Made by a program: the position numbers and the translations under genes. From Enterococcus saccharolyticus subsp. saccharolyticus (GTDB lineage Bacteria > Bacillota > Bacilli > Lactobacillales > Enterococcaceae), in contig NZ_CP118957.1 of the NCBI RefSeq assembly GCF_029023825.1, positions 1,023,501 to 1,087,500 of the forward strand: a DNA stretch of 64,000 nucleotides, read 5' to 3'. The notes beneath the pieces are model-generated. The model was not told the origin of the DNA and did no database searches. It saw only the letters and a program-made list of their open reading frames with translations. The first letter of the stretch is position 1. Every line of letters begins with the position of its first letter. Below are positions 25,090-34,526 of this stretch, in pieces.

Positions 25090-27359
25090 TACATTTGTTG
25101 ATACGTCGTTGCATCAGCACCAGCAACTAATGGGCTTTCTGCACCAATTGTTACGAGTGATAATTCATGCATGGCACGTGTTGCAATCGTATATAGAACC
25201 AATTGATCTTGTGCGGTTTCAAAATTTGCACCGATATTCCAAGCAAAGACACGATCAAATTCCAATCCTTTGGCTAAAAAGGCCGGAATAATCATGATTG
25301 GACGTTTCATGAAATCTTCTTCTGAAACAATCAATTGGACTTTAGTTTGCATTTCTTCCGATAATTCGGCATACAATGCTTCACAGTCGGCTGTTGTTTT
25401 CCCAATAATAGCTGTACGCCAGCGTCGATTTTTTTCGTCATCTTGCAGCTCATTAACCAACCAATCCAGACTTTCGCAGAGCGTTTCTTTTTGAACCAGA
25501 CGTGGTAAAGGCCCTTTGCGTGCTGTGGTTTTTACTTGGTCTTCTTGTGACAAGAATTGATTCGCAAATTGTGTGATTTCTTCGGTTGAACGATAACTAG
25601 TTGTTAACTGGTAACGAGTGACTTCTTGTTCAGGGAATAAGGTGTCTAGAGAATGAACAATTGTTTCATTTCCAAAGACTTTTTGATTCAAATCCCCACA
25701 TAAAGTCATACCAGCACGCGGATATAACTCACGTAGCAAAGCAACTTGTGCAGGTGGAAAGTCTTGCATTTCATCAATGAAGATAAAGCGTGCTTTTTGT
25801 TCAACATGCACAGGATATAAACGGCGTAGTAATAAGACAAATAACAACGCATCTTCTTGTGTGAGTTCTCTGTTTTTCAAATGCTGACGTGTTTGGTTAC
25901 TGGCCATTGCCCAATCTGCACCAGAAATTCCCGCTTTGGCTAACAATGCTGGTTGAATTTGTTTTAAAAAGTGTAAGTATTGCTTTGGAAAATTGATAAA
26001 TTGGAAACGTTGCACGCCACGAGTTAAGGCACGGAATTTTTTACGTACAAGTTGACGTCGTACTTTATTAAACAGTTGGCGTTCTTTTTCCTCTGAATCT
26101 TCTAAATTAGGGTCATTGTCAAAAATTTCTTGGACTTTTTCACGTGTTGCTTCCTTTACCCATGCTTTTTTCGCTTCGTCTTTTTCGAGCCCACCAATTT
26201 TTTTCAACACTTTGGTTTGTAATAACTGTGTTCGTTGGTAAAGTGGTAGTTGTTCATTGGTTTGTTGGTACCAGTGACGGAGTTGTTCTTTAGTGATGTA
26301 CGTTTCACCTTTGATTTTTAAGTCACGGAACAATGGACCAAACGGTGTGATTCCTTCTACATAACGCGAAATTTGTTGAACTAACGTTAAGCCATTTTTG
26401 AGTTTTTCGACACGATCATTCGCACCAGTTAAAAATTGTGCTTCCTGTTGTTCTTCTTGGACAATTTCATAATTAGGTAATAGATTTTGTAAGAAAGAAC
26501 GGAATGTTCGAGTAGGTATTTCACTTTCACCTAGAGATGGCAAAACCATGGCGATATAGTCTGAAAAGAGATGGTTGGGTGAAAACAATAAGACTTGTTG
26601 ATCATCTAACCATTTACGATTTCGATAGAGCACAAAAGCAATGCGTTGCAGTAAAGCAGAAGTCTTTCCACTACCTGCGATTCCTTCAATTAGCATGACT
26701 TTACTCGTTGTGTCACGAATAATTTGGTTTTGGGCTTTTTGAATCGTTGAAACAATATTTTTCATTTGTGAAGAAGACGCTTCATCTAAAATCTCTAATA
26801 AAAATTCATCATTGATGACTTCGGAAGTATCAACCATGGAAAGTAGTTGACCATCTTGAATTTTAAATTGACGTTTTAATAGCAAGTCAACTTCAAATTG
26901 GTCAGTATCTGTTTGATAAAATGTTGTTCCCAGTTCTCCTTCGTAATAAAGATTTGCAATCGGTGCGCGCCAGTCAATGACAATTGTATTTTCTTTGTTG
27001 TCGCGTAAAGACGCAATTCCTAAATACAAGGTTTCTTTAGGTTCATTGCCTTCAGTGAAATCAATCCGTGCAAAATAAGGACTGTTGGTCATTGTTGCTA
27101 ACGTTTTGAGTCGTTTTTCTTGTGACTCTGCTGTTTTGTAGCGAAGCATCAATTCTTGTTCATGTTGTTGATACTCTAATACTGATTCATAGAACGCTTC
27201 TTCTGAACCAATGTTAATTTTTTTATCGGAAATTTCTTTTAACTGTGAATTTAAAGAATCTTCTAACGTTGCTTGTTGTTTTTTGATCATTTCTTGCTCA
27301 TTGTGAATCACTTGGACTGTGGATTCGACATGTTGTTGTTCTAGTAAACGTTCGTTCAT
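25089..27359 (-). CDS. helD: RNA polymerase recycling motor HelD (UvrD-like ATPase)
   Basis: 756 residues. HelD pushes into RNA polymerase with a long N-terminal coiled-coil arm and, using ATP, frees stalled polymerase from nucleic acid. The N-terminal 90 residues are the predicted coiled coil (QEMIKKQQATLEDSLN). The Walker A motif is IEGIAGSGKTSALLQ near residue 228; Walker B is FIFIDEMQDFPPAQ; the UvrD-type motif LTTSYRSTEEI follows. The C-terminal domain has KGLEFDRVFAWN. Separate promoter, GGAGG ribosome site. Confidence 0.93.
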   Translation of the reverse strand: MNERLLEQQHVESTVQVIHNEQEMIKKQQATLEDSLNSQLKEISDKKINIGSEEAFYESVLEYQQHEQELMLRYKTAESQEKRLKTLATMTNSPYFARIDFTEGNEPKETLYLGIASLRDNKENTIVIDWRAPIANLYYEGELGTTFYQTDTDQFEVDLLLKRQFKIQDGQLLSMVDTSEVINDEFLLEILDEASSSQMKNIVSTIQKAQNQIIRDTTSKVMLIEGIAGSGKTSALLQRIAFVLYRNRKWLDDQQVLLFSPNHLFSDYIAMVLPSLGESEIPTRTFRSFLQNLLPNYEIVQEEQQEAQFLTGANDRVEKLKNGLTLVQQISRYVEGITPFGPLFRDLKIKGETYITKEQLRHWYQQTNEQLPLYQRTQLLQTKVLKKIGGLEKDEAKKAWVKEATREKVQEIFDNDPNLEDSEEKERQLFNKVRRQLVRKKFRALTRGVQRFQFINFPKQYLHFLKQIQPALLAKAGISGADWAMASNQTRQHLKNRELTQEDALLFVLLLRRLYPVHVEQKARFIFIDEMQDFPPAQVALLRELYPRAGMTLCGDLNQKVFGNETIVHSLDTLFPEQEVTRYQLTTSYRSTEEITQFANQFLSQEDQVKTTARKGPLPRLVQKETLCESLDWLVNELQDDEKNRRWRTAIIGKTTADCEALYAELSEEMQTKVQLIVSEEDFMKRPIMIIPAFLAKGLEFDRVFAWNIGANFETAQDQLVLYTIATRAMHELSLVTIGAESPLVAGADATTYQQM

Positions 27360-27459
27360 GCAGACAACCTCCTAAAAAATATAGCCATAAAATTATAGCA
27401 CATAACGGCCACTAATGGGGTGGAAACATGATAAAATGAGAAGAAAAGGAGAGGGTTGT

Positions 27460-28302
27460 TTGAGAAGTGAAGAAGAAATGAGGACATTGATTTTAGCTGT
27501 CGCTCAAGAGATAGGGGCTAAAGCAGTGGCGCTGAGTGGTTCACGGGTGAATCCTTGTGTACCGAAAGATGATTTTCAGGATTACGATATTGTTTATGTG
27601 GTAGAAAATAAAACAGAATTACTGGAAAATCGCGCGTGGTTAAAACGCTTTGGAGAGATTTTAGTGAGTCAAAGGCCGGAGGAAATGACCTTGTTTCCAT
27701 CAACGTTAGGTGAACGTTTTACATTTTTGATGTTGTTTAAAGATGGCAATCGGATTGATTTAACGCTCTGTCCACTATCATTTGTCGAACAATGGAGAGT
27801 AGAAGAACCACTTTTTCAAGTGCTAGCTGATCCAGAAAATATCTTGCAACCCGCACCACAATTAACAGATGAAATCTATCGGACTCAAGTGCCGAGTGAA
27901 GCAATGTTTCAAGATTGTTGCAATGAGTTTTGGTGGGTCACCACCTATGTTGTCAAAGGTTTAGTTCGGCACGAACAGACGTATACTGTCGATCACCTGT
28001 ATGGTATTTGCCACCAAGAGCTTTTGCGACTGCTTAGTTGGCAAGTCGTTCGACAACAAGGTCCCGTGAACGTCGGGAAAAACTACAAATATTTATTTAC
28101 GTATTTAGATGCCGCGTATAAACAAAAATTTCAATCCTTACTTGATTTTTCCAGTGAATCGAACATTGCGCAATCGCTTTTAGCTACGCAACGCTTTTTC
28201 CATGAAGAAGCACAATTATATGCCACACAAACTAAGGTTAGTTATGACAAAGTAACCGCCGAAAATGTGATAGCTTATACCCAAAAATGGATGAACTCTT
28301 GA
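27460..28302 (+). CDS. ANT(6)-like nucleotidyltransferase (AadK family)
   Basis: 280 residues from TTG 27460, which has AAAGGAGAGG about 6 nt upstream; in-frame ATGs at 27415 and 27436 lie before that ribosome site. The nucleotidyltransferase motif GSRVNP...DFQDYDIVYVV matches aminoglycoside 6-adenylyltransferases, with Asp residues for metal. NRIDLTLCPL supplies the third carboxylate. The C-terminal helical domain has CNEFWWVTTYVVKGLVR, also typical. Chromosomal AadK-type proteins can give low streptomycin resistance, but the substrate here is not shown. No mobile element is adjacent. Confidence 0.85.
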   Translation: MRSEEEMRTLILAVAQEIGAKAVALSGSRVNPCVPKDDFQDYDIVYVVENKTELLENRAWLKRFGEILVSQRPEEMTLFPSTLGERFTFLMLFKDGNRIDLTLCPLSFVEQWRVEEPLFQVLADPENILQPAPQLTDEIYRTQVPSEAMFQDCCNEFWWVTTYVVKGLVRHEQTYTVDHLYGICHQELLRLLSWQVVRQQGPVNVGKNYKYLFTYLDAAYKQKFQSLLDFSSESNIAQSLLATQRFFHEEAQLYATQTKVSYDKVTAENVIAYTQKWMNS

Positions 28303-28327
28303 AATTTTTTTCAAGAGTTTCTTTTTG
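28294..28327 (+). terminator. Terminator after the nucleotidyltransferase gene
   Basis: AACTCTTGAAA with TTTCAAGAGTT, followed by TCTTTTT. Confidence 0.85.
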
Positions 28328-28379
28328 CTTGATAGGTTTTCGATAATTGGTTCGTATAATAAGTAAAAGAGGTGATGAT

Positions 28380-28913
28380 GTGGACAAAGACAAACAAATC
28401 ATTCATTTGATGGCAGCGCAAGATTTTTCTGGATTGGAATTCTTAATTGATGAATATAGCTCAAATTTGTATAAAACGGTATATAGTATTTTATCCTATC
28501 CAGAAGAACGAGCTTATGTGGAAGATGGTATGAATGAGATTTTATATGAAATTTGGCAAAAAATCACACGTTACGATGAAACGAAAAGTAGCTTTCAAAC
28601 TTGGATGCTAATGATTGCAAGGAATCGTTCAATTGATTGGAAACGAAAATTAGTTCGGGAGCGTACGGTAACAGATGAAAATGTCACGATACCAACAGAT
28701 AGCGAATTATTGGAAAAAGAAAATTTTTTAGCATTGGTTGACCATTTGTCTGACATCGATCAAGAAATTTTTTTATATTATTATTTTTATCAATTTTCAG
28801 CGAAAGAAATTGCCGAAATGCTGGCGGTGAGTGTAGAAATCATTTTTAATCGATTATCTCGTGGAAGAAAGACATTACGAGAATTGGAGGAGAAAAAAGA
28901 TGGCAAACTTTAA
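28380..28913 (+). CDS. ECF-type RNA polymerase sigma factor
   Basis: 177 residues from GTG 28380 after AGAGGTGAT; the track ATG-like start further up (28347) has no ribosome site. Region 2 is seen around FLIDEYSSNLYKTVYSIL and SFQTWMLMIARNRSIDWKR; region 4 is a helix-turn-helix ending AEMLAVSVEIIFNRLSRGRK. Both domains are complete. The next gene starts inside its end (ATG 28900) and is broken by two stops. In such pairs the second gene is often the regulated or regulatory partner. Confidence 0.88.
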   Translation: MDKDKQIIHLMAAQDFSGLEFLIDEYSSNLYKTVYSILSYPEERAYVEDGMNEILYEIWQKITRYDETKSSFQTWMLMIARNRSIDWKRKLVRERTVTDENVTIPTDSELLEKENFLALVDHLSDIDQEIFLYYYFYQFSAKEIAEMLAVSVEIIFNRLSRGRKTLRELEEKKDGKL

Positions 28914-29637
28914 ACAAACGGTAAATACGGTTACGTCACAGTTGAATGGGGAATTAACACATGCACAAAAAGCAACACTTTTTGCGCAGTCAAAACGGTA
29001 TATTCTAGTTCAATAATTACTTGCTAGTATCGAAAAATATTTAACAACAGATGAAGAAATTAAAGGTGTTTTACCATTAGCTAACTTGGAAAATACAGCG
29101 GTATCTACAACAGGTGTCTTAGGATTTTCTGCTGCGACCACTCCAGAAGCGAAAAATTATTTGAAACATTTCCATGATACGCGTGGCAATCGTTTGTTAT
29201 TATTTACGAATACACGGATTATTTTCTTGTTTTCTTTAGAATTTTTTGAAAGTCAAACCTTCTTCAGTTATCCATACACGTCAATTAAAGCAATAACGAT
29301 GAAAGCAAACTAAGAAGCAATTGGAGGTGTCGGCAATTGGACATTATTGGATTTTCAATCAGGTAATCATATTTTTACGGAAACACTCTCAGATCAAGAT
29401 GCTCAAAAATTTCAAGAAATAAAAGAACAAATTCCTGATTTGCGAAAAATTCCAATCAAAGAAAAAGTAGTGCGTAGAAACTATTTTGATTCTTTCGTGA
29501 ACAATCTTTCATTTGGGGTGAAAATAGGCTATGCCGGAAATTTGTTATGGATACTTTGGTTTTTCTTTCTCCTATTCGGTATTTTTTTTTTAGGATGGGG
29601 ACCATTGAAAGGGTTGTATGACTTAATTCCGAGGTAA
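28900..29637 (+). pseudogene. Partner gene of the sigma factor, broken by two in-frame TAA codons
   Basis: ATG 28900 has GGAGGAGAAAA before it and overlaps the sigma-factor end by 14 bp. The frame continues unchanged to 29637 but is cut by TAA at 29014-29016 and TAA at 29311-29313. Read through, it gives about 245 residues: a soluble part with KYLTTDEEIKGVLPLANLEN and NTRIIFLFSLEF, resembling bacterial PH-type domains, then one C-terminal membrane helix around LLWILWFFFLLFGIFFLGWG. Both stops are point changes, not frameshifts. Family assignment is tentative. Confidence 0.75.
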
Positions 29638-29673
29638 ATGTCTATGTTATACTAGATAAAAGGAAGTGGTTAG

Positions 29674-30198
29674 ATGTTAATTTTAAAACAACCAACGATG
29701 GCTTACGCGACACAAATTGAACAATATAGACAAGAATTTATCGCTAACAACGACTCCATTGATGGTAGCTCTTTTTTAGAACAGATGCCTTCCATTGAAC
29801 AATGGTTAAAACTATTAGCGTTGTTTCGTTCGGAAGAGACAGTTCCAGCAGATTATGCTCCTGCGGAAACCTGGTTAGTCATTCGGCAAGAAGATGATTG
29901 TCTAGTGGGAATGAGCAATTTACGCTTTGAATTAAACAATGCGTATTTGCAACAGTTCGGTGGGCATATTGGCTACTCTGTCAGACCCAGTGAGCGAAAA
30001 AAAGGTTATGGAAAAATGATTTTGCACCAAACCCTCCAACAAGCCAAATTACAAGAAATTACCAAGGTACTCGTAACTTGTAATGATAATAATATTGGTT
30101 CGGCAAAAATTATTGAAGAAAATCAAGGAATATTGGAGAAAAAAGTGGTGGATACCTCAGATCAACTAGTAGTCAGACGCTATTGGATTACGCTATAA
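29674..30198 (+). CDS. GNAT-family N-acetyltransferase
   Basis: 174 residues. The acetyl-CoA binding motif is visible as GHIGYSVRPSERKKGYGKMI, followed by the NDNNIGSAKIIEENQG segment common to this subgroup. The substrate cannot be told from sequence. GGAAGTGG lies before the ATG. Single gene, terminator directly after. Confidence 0.85.
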   Translation: MLILKQPTMAYATQIEQYRQEFIANNDSIDGSSFLEQMPSIEQWLKLLALFRSEETVPADYAPAETWLVIRQEDDCLVGMSNLRFELNNAYLQQFGGHIGYSVRPSERKKGYGKMILHQTLQQAKLQEITKVLVTCNDNNIGSAKIIEENQGILEKKVVDTSDQLVVRRYWITL

Positions 30199-30226
30199 AA
30201 AGACAATTTCGATTGTCTTTTTTTTA
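30197..30226 (+). terminator. Terminator after the GNAT gene
   Basis: AAAAGACAAT-TTCG-ATTGTCTTTT with T run. Confidence 0.9.
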
Positions 30227-30411
30227 TTTATGTGATCGTTTCTACGACATATTCATGAAATTTTCATTTTTTATTTAAAAAAAACCAAATTTTTTGTATA
30301 CTCCTAGACTATATTGATTAGGTATTCTATACTATACTAGACTATTATTGTGGTCAAAGAGGGAAATTGATTATGAGATAGATAATTAAATATTTAGATA
30401 GGTGGATTTAT

Positions 30412-32271
30412 ATGTGCGGAATCGTTGGTTTTGTGACGAGCAAATACTCAATAGAAGAAAAAAAAGAACAAATTAACCAAATGATGGATCGAATTATCCA
30501 TCGTGGACCAGACAGTTCTGGTGAATTTGTAGACAAACACGTAGCGCTGGGTTTTAGACGTTTAAGTATCATTGATTTAAAAAGTGGCGATCAACCTATT
30601 TTTAATGAAGACCGAACAAAAGCGATTATTTTTAACGGGGAAATCTATAACTTCCAAGAATTAAGAAAAGAATTAGAAGCAAAAGGACATATTTTTACAA
30701 CAAAAGCAGATACTGAAGTAATTTTACATGGATATGAAGAATATGGGACAGATATCGTTAAAAAATTACGTGGGATGTTTGCTTTTGCCATTTGGGACCG
30801 TGAAAAACAAGAATTATTTGGTGCAAGAGATCATTTTGGAATCAAACCGTATTACTACTATCAAGGAAATGATACATTTATGTTTGGTTCTGAAATTAAG
30901 AGTTTCTTAGATCATCCTGATTTTGTGAAAGAAGTCAATCCAAGAGCTTTAAAACCTTACATGACTTTCCAATATTCAGCAATTGACGAAACATTCTTTA
31001 AAAATGTGTATCGTATTCCAGAAGGTCATTATTTCTTTGTACGTAATGGCGAATTAGAAATGACACAATACTGGGATGCGCAATTCTCAGAAGAAGACAT
31101 GTCATTAGAGCAAGCGATTGACTTAATTGATGAAGCTGTACAAGAATCTGTTGCGGCACATTCAATCAGTGATGTAAAATTGGGTACATTCTTATCAAGT
31201 GGGGTCGATTCAAGTTTTGTGACGTCTGTAAGTAAACCAAATTACACATTCTCTATTGGTTTTGGCGATAAAAGTTACAATGAATCGCATGAAGCGAAAA
31301 AATTAACAGAACGTTTAGGTCTACGTAATTTTTCAAAATTGGTAACTAGTGAAGAAGCTTTTGAGGCTTTCCCAAATATTCAATATCATTTGGATGAACC
31401 AGCATCAAATCCTTCATGTGTTCCATTGTACTTTTTAGCAAAACTAGCACGTGAACAAGTTACAGTCGTTCTTTCAGGAGAAGGCGCGGATGAATTGTTT
31501 GCAGGTTATACGGATTATGGTTTTGCGACAAAAGCCAAATCAGTACGTGTCTTTGCTGAAAAATTGAAACAATTACCAAAAAAATCACGCTATCGTTTAG
31601 CGCGTACCATTAAAAAGATGCCGAACTTCAAAGGGAGTTTACATTTATACAAATCTTTAGCACCCGCAGAAGAATTCTTTATCGGACAAGCATTTGTGTT
31701 TGAAGAAACAGAAGCAGATGTCTATTTACAACCTAAATTCCGTAAGAGCGAAACTGTCCGTGAAATTGCGCAAAGACAATATGATAAAGTGCCAGATTTA
31801 CCAGAAGTGAAGAAAATGCAATATTTAGATATTCATCAATGGATGCCAAAAGATATTTTGCTAAAAGCAGATAAAATGACAATGGCACATTCACTAGAAG
31901 CGCGTACGCCGTTATTAGATATTCGTATGATGGAATTAGCAGAACGTATTCCAGTGAAATATCTATTAAATGCTGAAAATACGAAATATGCGTTTAGAAA
32001 AGCGGCAAACCGCCATTTACCAGATGAGTGGGCTGACCGTGAAAAACTAGGTTTCCCTGTACCAATTAAAGATTGGTTACATGAAGAAAAATTCTATAAA
32101 GAAGTGCGTGGCGTATTTGAAGCAGACTTTGTTCCTGAATTTTTTGATCAAGAAAAAATTCTTGATATGTTAGATAAAAATTATACGCAGGAAATTGATG
32201 CACGTCGTAAAATTTGGACAATTTATTCTTTCTTAGTCTGGTACAAAGTGTATTTTATCGACGAAAAATAA
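30412..32271 (+). CDS. Asparagine synthase, glutamine-hydrolysing (candidate D-Asp amidotransferase of the cross-bridge)
   Basis: 619 residues. The glutaminase domain begins MCGIVGF, so Cys2 is the nucleophile after Met removal; RGPDSSGE and the following FRRLSIIDL complete it. The ATP-pyrophosphatase domain has the SSGVDSSFV loop near residue 264. The family makes asparagine from aspartate. Because the next genes are a D-aspartate-ligase-like ATP-grasp and an aspartate racemase, the likely role is amidation of the D-Asp side chain, as described for AsnH of Lactococcus lactis. Free asparagine synthesis is the alternative. Confidence 0.85.
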   Translation: MCGIVGFVTSKYSIEEKKEQINQMMDRIIHRGPDSSGEFVDKHVALGFRRLSIIDLKSGDQPIFNEDRTKAIIFNGEIYNFQELRKELEAKGHIFTTKADTEVILHGYEEYGTDIVKKLRGMFAFAIWDREKQELFGARDHFGIKPYYYYQGNDTFMFGSEIKSFLDHPDFVKEVNPRALKPYMTFQYSAIDETFFKNVYRIPEGHYFFVRNGELEMTQYWDAQFSEEDMSLEQAIDLIDEAVQESVAAHSISDVKLGTFLSSGVDSSFVTSVSKPNYTFSIGFGDKSYNESHEAKKLTERLGLRNFSKLVTSEEAFEAFPNIQYHLDEPASNPSCVPLYFLAKLAREQVTVVLSGEGADELFAGYTDYGFATKAKSVRVFAEKLKQLPKKSRYRLARTIKKMPNFKGSLHLYKSLAPAEEFFIGQAFVFEETEADVYLQPKFRKSETVREIAQRQYDKVPDLPEVKKMQYLDIHQWMPKDILLKADKMTMAHSLEARTPLLDIRMMELAERIPVKYLLNAENTKYAFRKAANRHLPDEWADREKLGFPVPIKDWLHEEKFYKEVRGVFEADFVPEFFDQEKILDMLDKNYTQEIDARRKIWTIYSFLVWYKVYFIDEK

Positions 32272-32407
32272 GAAAGAGATTGCCTTGTATTTCTTGATTT
32301 GTGTTACACTGATGAAGATATTATGCTGATTGTAAATACAATCGACGAAATCACAGCGATAAACAACATGAATCAGCTTGGGAAATTTTAAAGTATCTAA
32401 TTCAAGA

Positions 32408-33676
32408 ATGAATGAACGAAAGAATGTGATTTTAACAGTGAACGAAAAGATTAAGGAACAATTTCAACCTATTTTATTAGGTAGCGATATCAATGTTTAT
32501 GGGATGGCGCGTTCCTTCTATGAAGAGTATGGAATTGTCTCAGAGGCCCATAGTGCTGCTTTCCTTTCTGCAACAAAGTACAGTAAAATCGTAAACGTAC
32601 ATGCGCACCAAGGTTTCAGTGAACCAGAAGGATTTATTAAAACAATGCGAGAATTAATGAAGCAATATGCCAACGATTCACGTAAGTTGTTATTAGTTCC
32701 TTGTGGGGATGTCTACACAGAGTTAGTAACTCATTATAAAGATGAATTATCACAACGTTTTATTTGTCCAACAGTAGACGCGAAAACGCAAGAAGTGTTA
32801 TCAAATAAAGTTTCTTTTTATGAAACGTGTGAAAAATATGATTTACCATATCCTAAAACATTAATTATTACAAAAGAACTTTTCCACGAAACGCCATCAG
32901 TGGAATTACCTTTTGAATTTCCAGTGGCGTTAAAACCAGCTAACAGTGTTGAATATTTAGATGTTGATTTTGAAGGACGTAAAAAAGCTTTTATTATTGG
33001 CGATCAAAAAGAGCTTGATGACGTACTTGCGAAAATTTATCACGCAGGCTATACATCTGAAATGATTTGCCAAGACTTTATTCCTGGTGACGATTCTCGG
33101 ATGCGTGTGTTAAATGCTTATGTTGACCAACAGCATAATGTACGTATGATGTGTTTAGGACATCCTTTATTGGAAGATCCTACACCACAATCAGTTGGGA
33201 ACTATGTAGCGATTATGCCAGATTACAATGAAGAAATCTGCAAAAAAATCAAATCTTTCTTAGAAGAAATTAAGTATTCTGGTTTTGCAAATTTTGATAT
33301 GAAATATGACGAGCGTGATGGCGAATATAAATTATTTGAAATTAATTTACGTCAAGGTCGTAGTAGTTTCTTTGTTACACTGGGTGGCTATAATTTAGCG
33401 AAGTATTTAGTAGAAGATTATATTCTAGAAACGCCATTTACTGAAACAGTTTACGGTAAAGGCGACAAGTTATGGATTGGTGTGCCAAAACGTATCTTGA
33501 AAAAATACATTACTGACGGTCCAGATAAAGACGAAGCAATGAACTATTTAAAAAATAAACAATATGGTTCAACCATTTTTTATAAAGAAGACATGAGTAT
33601 CAAGCGTTACTTACTTGTACAACATATATTCTACTCGTATTATGGACGATACAAAGAATACTTTAGAAAGAAATAG
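32408..33676 (+). CDS. ATP-grasp ligase, likely D-aspartate ligase of the peptidoglycan cross-bridge
   Basis: 422 residues from ATG 32408; the start is uncertain because no clear ribosome site precedes it (TTG 32378 and GTG 32426 are in frame). PILLGSDINVYGMARSFYEEYG near the N-terminus matches, as I recall it, the start of Asl of Enterococcus faecium, which adds D-Asp to the lysine of the stem peptide. ATP-grasp features include FPVALKPANSVEY and FEINLRQGRSSFF. The gene is followed directly by a racemase that would supply D-Asp, the same pairing as in E. faecium. Confidence 0.82.
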   Translation: MNERKNVILTVNEKIKEQFQPILLGSDINVYGMARSFYEEYGIVSEAHSAAFLSATKYSKIVNVHAHQGFSEPEGFIKTMRELMKQYANDSRKLLLVPCGDVYTELVTHYKDELSQRFICPTVDAKTQEVLSNKVSFYETCEKYDLPYPKTLIITKELFHETPSVELPFEFPVALKPANSVEYLDVDFEGRKKAFIIGDQKELDDVLAKIYHAGYTSEMICQDFIPGDDSRMRVLNAYVDQQHNVRMMCLGHPLLEDPTPQSVGNYVAIMPDYNEEICKKIKSFLEEIKYSGFANFDMKYDERDGEYKLFEINLRQGRSSFFVTLGGYNLAKYLVEDYILETPFTETVYGKGDKLWIGVPKRILKKYITDGPDKDEAMNYLKNKQYGSTIFYKEDMSIKRYLLVQHIFYSYYGRYKEYFRKK

Positions 33677-34411
33677 ATGTGTATGAAAAACTTTTTTGCA
33701 ATTTTAGGTGGGATGGGGACATTAGCAACTGAAAGCTTTGTCCACGTGCTGAATGAGCGTACGCCCAATCATTCAGATCAAGATTATTTGAACTATGTAT
33801 TGATTAATCATGCAACAGTCCCTGATCGAACAGCTTTTATTTTAGGGAAATCTGAAAAGAGTCCAGTTGCTGCTTTAAAAGAAGATATTCGTCAATATTC
33901 GACTTTAGAGCCACGTTTTTTTGTGTTGACTTGTAATACAGCGCATCATTTTTATGATGAGTTGGTAGAGACCACAACGACGCCATTATTGCATATGCCA
34001 CGTCTAGCTGTTCAAGCGGTATTAAAGAAATTTGCTGATTTAGAGCGTCCAATTCGTGTGGGTGTCTTGGCAACAGAAGGAACAATTCAATCAAAAGTCT
34101 ACGAAAATGAATTGAATTCATATACGAACATTGAGACCATTATTCCTAATCAAGAAATCCAACAACAAGTGACTCACTTGATTTATCGTGATATTAAAGA
34201 GCGTAACTTTTTAAATCAAGAATTGTATTTTTCTATTTTAGATCAAATGATTCGTGAGCAACAATGTGATGTCGTCTTGTTAGGATGTACAGAGCTTTCT
34301 TTAATGCAAGAGTCTACAAAAAATGCTGCTTATTCAGTGATTGATGCCCAATCTGAATTAGTAGATGAAACCATTCGTTTAGCTTTAGAATATCGTCAAG
34401 CAGATAGTTAA
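33677..34411 (+). CDS. Aspartate racemase family protein
   Basis: 244 residues (242 if ATG 33683 is used). It starts FFAILGGMGTLATESF, the intact glycine-rich start that the copy at 13427 lacks. The two catalytic cysteines are in LTCNTAHHF and LLGCTELSL. It would convert L-Asp to D-Asp for the ligase encoded immediately upstream (ATG follows the ligase TAG without a gap), so the genes are probably co-transcribed. Glutamate racemization is less likely given the neighbours. Confidence 0.88.
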   Translation: MCMKNFFAILGGMGTLATESFVHVLNERTPNHSDQDYLNYVLINHATVPDRTAFILGKSEKSPVAALKEDIRQYSTLEPRFFVLTCNTAHHFYDELVETTTTPLLHMPRLAVQAVLKKFADLERPIRVGVLATEGTIQSKVYENELNSYTNIETIIPNQEIQQQVTHLIYRDIKERNFLNQELYFSILDQMIREQQCDVVLLGCTELSLMQESTKNAAYSVIDAQSELVDETIRLALEYRQADS

Positions 34412-34430
34412 TCAACTGTCTGCTTTTTTT
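34398..34430 (+). terminator. Terminator of the cross-bridge cluster
   Basis: AAGCAGATAGTT-AATC-AACTGTCTGCTT (one G-U pair) followed by a T run. Confidence 0.88.
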
Positions 34431-34526
34431 ATATTTAATTGTGAAAAAAGTACTAAAATGTATTGCCTTTTATATCAATGCCATTTATATTTTATTAGTG
34501 AATAAATAAACAAAAGGAGTAGGGAT

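Noticed and set aside
25109-25494. Plus-strand frames opposite helD
   Set aside because: Shadow frames of helD, with no start signals or recognisable product.
29086-29637. Two independent small genes after the sigma factor
   Set aside because: Both lie in the same frame as the ATG at 28900 and are separated only by TAA codons; they are parts of one broken gene.
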